From NCBI GenBank assembly GCA_035550975.1, contig DASZOC010000073.1, positions 1 through 8,343 on the forward strand: a DNA stretch of 8,343 nt. Direction: 5' to 3'. The notes below the pieces were generated by a model. That model was not told the origin of the DNA. It made no database searches and saw only the letters and a program-made list of their open reading frames with translations. Both the position numbers and the translations under genes were made by a program. This DNA comes from DASZOC01 sp035550975. Its GTDB lineage: Bacteria; Actinomycetota; CADDZG01; WHSQ01. Below, piece after piece: positions 6,417 to 8,343 of the stretch (position 1 is the first letter of the stretch; every line of letters starts with the position of its first letter).

Positions 6417-6442
6417 CGAGACCAACTAACCTCCCTCCGACC
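6417..6442 (+). promoter_or_regulatory. 26-bp spacer between fbiC and the glycosyltransferase gene
   Basis: The spacer is pyrimidine-rich just before the ATG and has no Shine-Dalgarno and no hairpin that would stop transcription. TAACCT (6427-6432) fits the TANNNT pattern 10 nt before ATG 6443, or 16 nt before the second in-frame ATG at 6449. A separate leaderless promoter is possible, but so is read-through from fbiC. Confidence 0.35.
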
Positions 6443-8343
6443 ATGGCGATGCCCATCCCCGCAGACACGCGCCCAGAAGAGACCGCAGCCGAGGCCACAC
6501 AGCCGACGGTGCTGGCGATCGTCGTGACGCACGACGGTCGCCCGTGGCTGACGCAGTGCCTCGTCGCGCTGAACGCCCAGACCTACGAGTCGCTCGACAT
6601 CCTCGTCGTCGACGACGCTTCTCCGGTCGAAGAGGGCCTTCCCTCGCTCAAGCGCGTCGCGAAACGGCATCTGCGTCGGCGTCGGTGGGCGTACCTGCGG
6701 GCGCCGCGGTCGCTCGGCTACGGCGGGGCGATCAATTGGGCGCTGTCACGTGTCCGTACCGAGGCGGAGCTGTTGCTGTTCATCCACGACGACGCCGCTC
6801 TCACGCCCGATTCCGTCGAGAAGATGGTTCGCCGGATCCACGACGATCCCGACACCGCGATCGTCGGACCGAAGGTGGTTGCTTGGGACGATCCGGCGCG
6901 CCTCGAGGAAGTGGGCATGGCGGCGGACAGGTTCGGTTATCCGTACAAGGGTTTGGAAGCGGGCGAGATCGACCTCGGGCAACACGACGTCTCCCAAGAG
7001 GTCTTCTTCGTGACCTCGACCTGCATGCTGATCAGACACGACGTCTTCCGGCAGATCCGCGGGTGGGACGCGCGCATGCGGGCGTTCTCGGAGGACCTCG
7101 ACCTCTGCTGGCGGGCGCGCCTCAGTGGCTATTCCGTCCGCGTTGAGCCCGCGGCGCGCGCGCGGCATGCCATCGCGCTGGCCCGGGGGCAGAGATCGTC
7201 GCGGTGGGCTCCGGCGCGCTACTACATCCGGCGCAACCGCTTCCGCTCCTTGATGAAGAACGCGGCCGGCACCAGGTTGGTGTTCCTGTTGCCCCAGCTC
7301 GTCTTCGTGACGATCGTCGAGATGCTGGGCTTCATCGTCCTCCGCCAACCCGGCGAGATCATCAACCTGGGGCGGGCCATGGGGTGGAACCTCGTCAACG
7401 GTCCGCAGACGATCGCCGAGCGGGCGAAGGTCCAGCGGGCGCGCAAGCTGCCGGACCGCCGGCTTCGGAGGCTCACGGTCCGCCAATCGACGCGGGTGCG
7501 CGCCTACGCGGGCAACCAGGCAGGCAGGTTGGAAGAAGCGTGGGGGCGTCGCGTCGCCGCTTTCGCCCGGCGGCGGGAGTGGCTGGTGTCGCTGTCACCG
7601 CACGCCGCCGGCATCGCGGTCGCGATAGCGGTCGCGGGGCTTGCTGCGCTCTTGCTCGGTTTCAGGCATTTCCTGTGGGCACCGCAAGCTGCCGTGGGGG
7701 AGCTGTTGCCCTATCCCGACAGGGCGACCGCGCTGTTCCGTGCGTGGGCATCGCCGTGGCACGGCACGGGGCTCGGGCAGCCGGGGCCCGCTGCGCCGGC
7801 TCTCGCTCTCCTGGGCCTCGTCCCGATGCTCACGTTCGGGTCCGTCGGAGCAGCCCAGAAGGTGCTCGTGGTCGGGCTCGGCCTCATCGCTTTCGTAGGT
7901 GCGTACCAGCTGATCTCGGACGTGGCAGATCGGCGGGCGCGCCTCGTCAGCGGTTTCGCATACGCGCTCGGTGCGGTGGGTTATGCCGCGATGCGCGAAG
8001 GTGCGCTCGGCGCGATGGTCCTGGGCTCGGCCGCGCCGTTCGTCTTGCATGCGGCGCTCCGCTTGACGGGTTGGGTCCGGCCCCCGGGGTGGAACCGGAA
8101 CCGCGCCATCGCGCGCGTCGCTCTCGGCGGTGCCGTCTCGGCGGCGTTCGTCCCCGGGTCGGTGTTCTTGTACGCGCTGGTCGCCGCGATACTCGCGATC
8201 TTCCATGCCGACCTCGGCACCGTCCGCAGGAGCCTCAGCGGTGTCGGATCGGTCCTCGTCGGTCTTGCCGCCGGATGGGTCCTGTTGCTTCCCTGGAGTT
8301 GGTCGTGGTTGGCGGAGGGGGGGCCGCTGCACAGGTTGTTGAT
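6443..8343 (+). CDS. family-2 glycosyltransferase fused to a polytopic membrane region (partial, runs off the window)
   Basis: An uninterrupted frame from ATG 6443 to the window edge, 633 complete codons with no stop. Residues 21-260 form a GT-A glycosyltransferase domain: VLAIVVTHDGRPWL (23-36), VVDDAS (55-60), LGYGGAINWAL (91-101), the metal/nucleotide-binding FIHDDA (113-118, the DXD-type site), a TSTCMLIR acceptor segment (191-198), EDLDLCWR (217-224) with the likely catalytic acidic residue, and YYIRRN (260-265). It should transfer a sugar from an NDP-sugar. A hydrophobic stretch at about 278-300 is followed by a basic linker (about 325-380). From about 387 come several membrane segments (387-406, 451-465, 472-490, 503-538, 558-588, 600-620), with a loop YPDRATALFRAWASPWHGTGLGQ (split here at 424-446) that recalls GT-C arabinosyltransferases such as AftD (inference). 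The likely site is the inner membrane, in envelope polysaccharide assembly. Confidence 0.88.
   Translation, partial: MAMPIPADTRPEETAAEATQPTVLAIVVTHDGRPWLTQCLVALNAQTYESLDILVVDDASPVEEGLPSLKRVAKRHLRRRRWAYLRAPRSLGYGGAINWALSRVRTEAELLLFIHDDAALTPDSVEKMVRRIHDDPDTAIVGPKVVAWDDPARLEEVGMAADRFGYPYKGLEAGEIDLGQHDVSQEVFFVTSTCMLIRHDVFRQIRGWDARMRAFSEDLDLCWRARLSGYSVRVEPAARARHAIALARGQRSSRWAPARYYIRRNRFRSLMKNAAGTRLVFLLPQLVFVTIVEMLGFIVLRQPGEIINLGRAMGWNLVNGPQTIAERAKVQRARKLPDRRLRRLTVRQSTRVRAYAGNQAGRLEEAWGRRVAAFARRREWLVSLSPHAAGIAVAIAVAGLAALLLGFRHFLWAPQAAVGELLPYPDRATALFRAWASPWHGTGLGQPGPAAPALALLGLVPMLTFGSVGAAQKVLVVGLGLIAFVGAYQLISDVADRRARLVSGFAYALGAVGYAAMREGALGAMVLGSAAPFVLHAALRLTGWVRPPGWNRNRAIARVALGGAVSAAFVPGSVFLYALVAAILAIFHADLGTVRRSLSGVGSVLVGLAAGWVLLLPWSWSWLAEGGPLHRLL

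Noticed and set aside
6746..7486. 246-residue minus-strand frame inside the glycosyltransferase gene
   Set aside because: The plus frame holds a full GT2 domain with HDDA and EDLDLCWR; the minus frame is compositional shadow.
7595..8332. 245-residue minus-strand frame near the right edge
   Set aside because: It is Arg/Asp/Glu-rich shadow of the membrane segments of the plus-strand frame, whose hydrophobic pattern is regular and protein-like.

Overview
This is a G+C-rich window (by eye about two-thirds G+C), very probably from the chromosome of an actinobacterium. Three things point there: the CofG and CofH domains of F420 biosynthesis are fused into one FbiC polypeptide, GTG starts are very common (five of the seven genes with a visible start), and several genes have a TANNNT -10-like hexamer so close to the start codon that their mRNAs look leaderless. 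FbiC fusions also occur outside Actinobacteria (for example in some Chloroflexota), so the phylum is an inference.

Layout, left to right: (1) the last codons of an upstream gene, then an NAD-dependent sugar-nucleotide epimerase/dehydratase (+, 46-1014); (2) a convergent membrane-anchored DUF3105 protein (-, 1024-1710); (3) a 69-bp divergent promoter region with an inverted repeat; (4) an FMN-type nitroreductase (+, 1780-2394) whose stop codon overlaps that of the convergent gene; (5) the operon cofD-cofE (-, 3982 down to 2391), joined by a 4-nt GTGA overlap; (6) a 37-bp divergent promoter with a symmetric AGTGTA-N10-TACACT motif; (7) fbiC (+, 4020-6416); (8) a long open frame, cut by the window edge (+, 6443 to end), encoding a family-2 glycosyltransferase fused to a polytopic membrane region.

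The core is coenzyme F420 biosynthesis. FbiC makes the deazaflavin chromophore Fo. CofD attaches the phospho-C3-acid moiety from the GDP-activated precursor. CofE adds glutamates. The guanylyltransferase that makes the activated precursor (CofC/FbiD) is not in the window. CofE ends where mycobacterial FbiB continues into a C-terminal FMN nitroreductase domain, and the next gene, on the opposite strand, is a free-standing nitroreductase. This suggests a split FbiB in which the neighbour may act as dehydro-F420-0 reductase (inference).

The F420 genes sit between a sugar-nucleotide epimerase and an envelope glycosyltransferase. This recalls the mycobacterial fbiA-fbiB locus next to manB/wbbL1/rmlD. 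I see no mobile elements, RNA genes, CRISPR arrays or clear intrinsic terminators. Coding density is very high, with no gene-free stretch over 70 bp.
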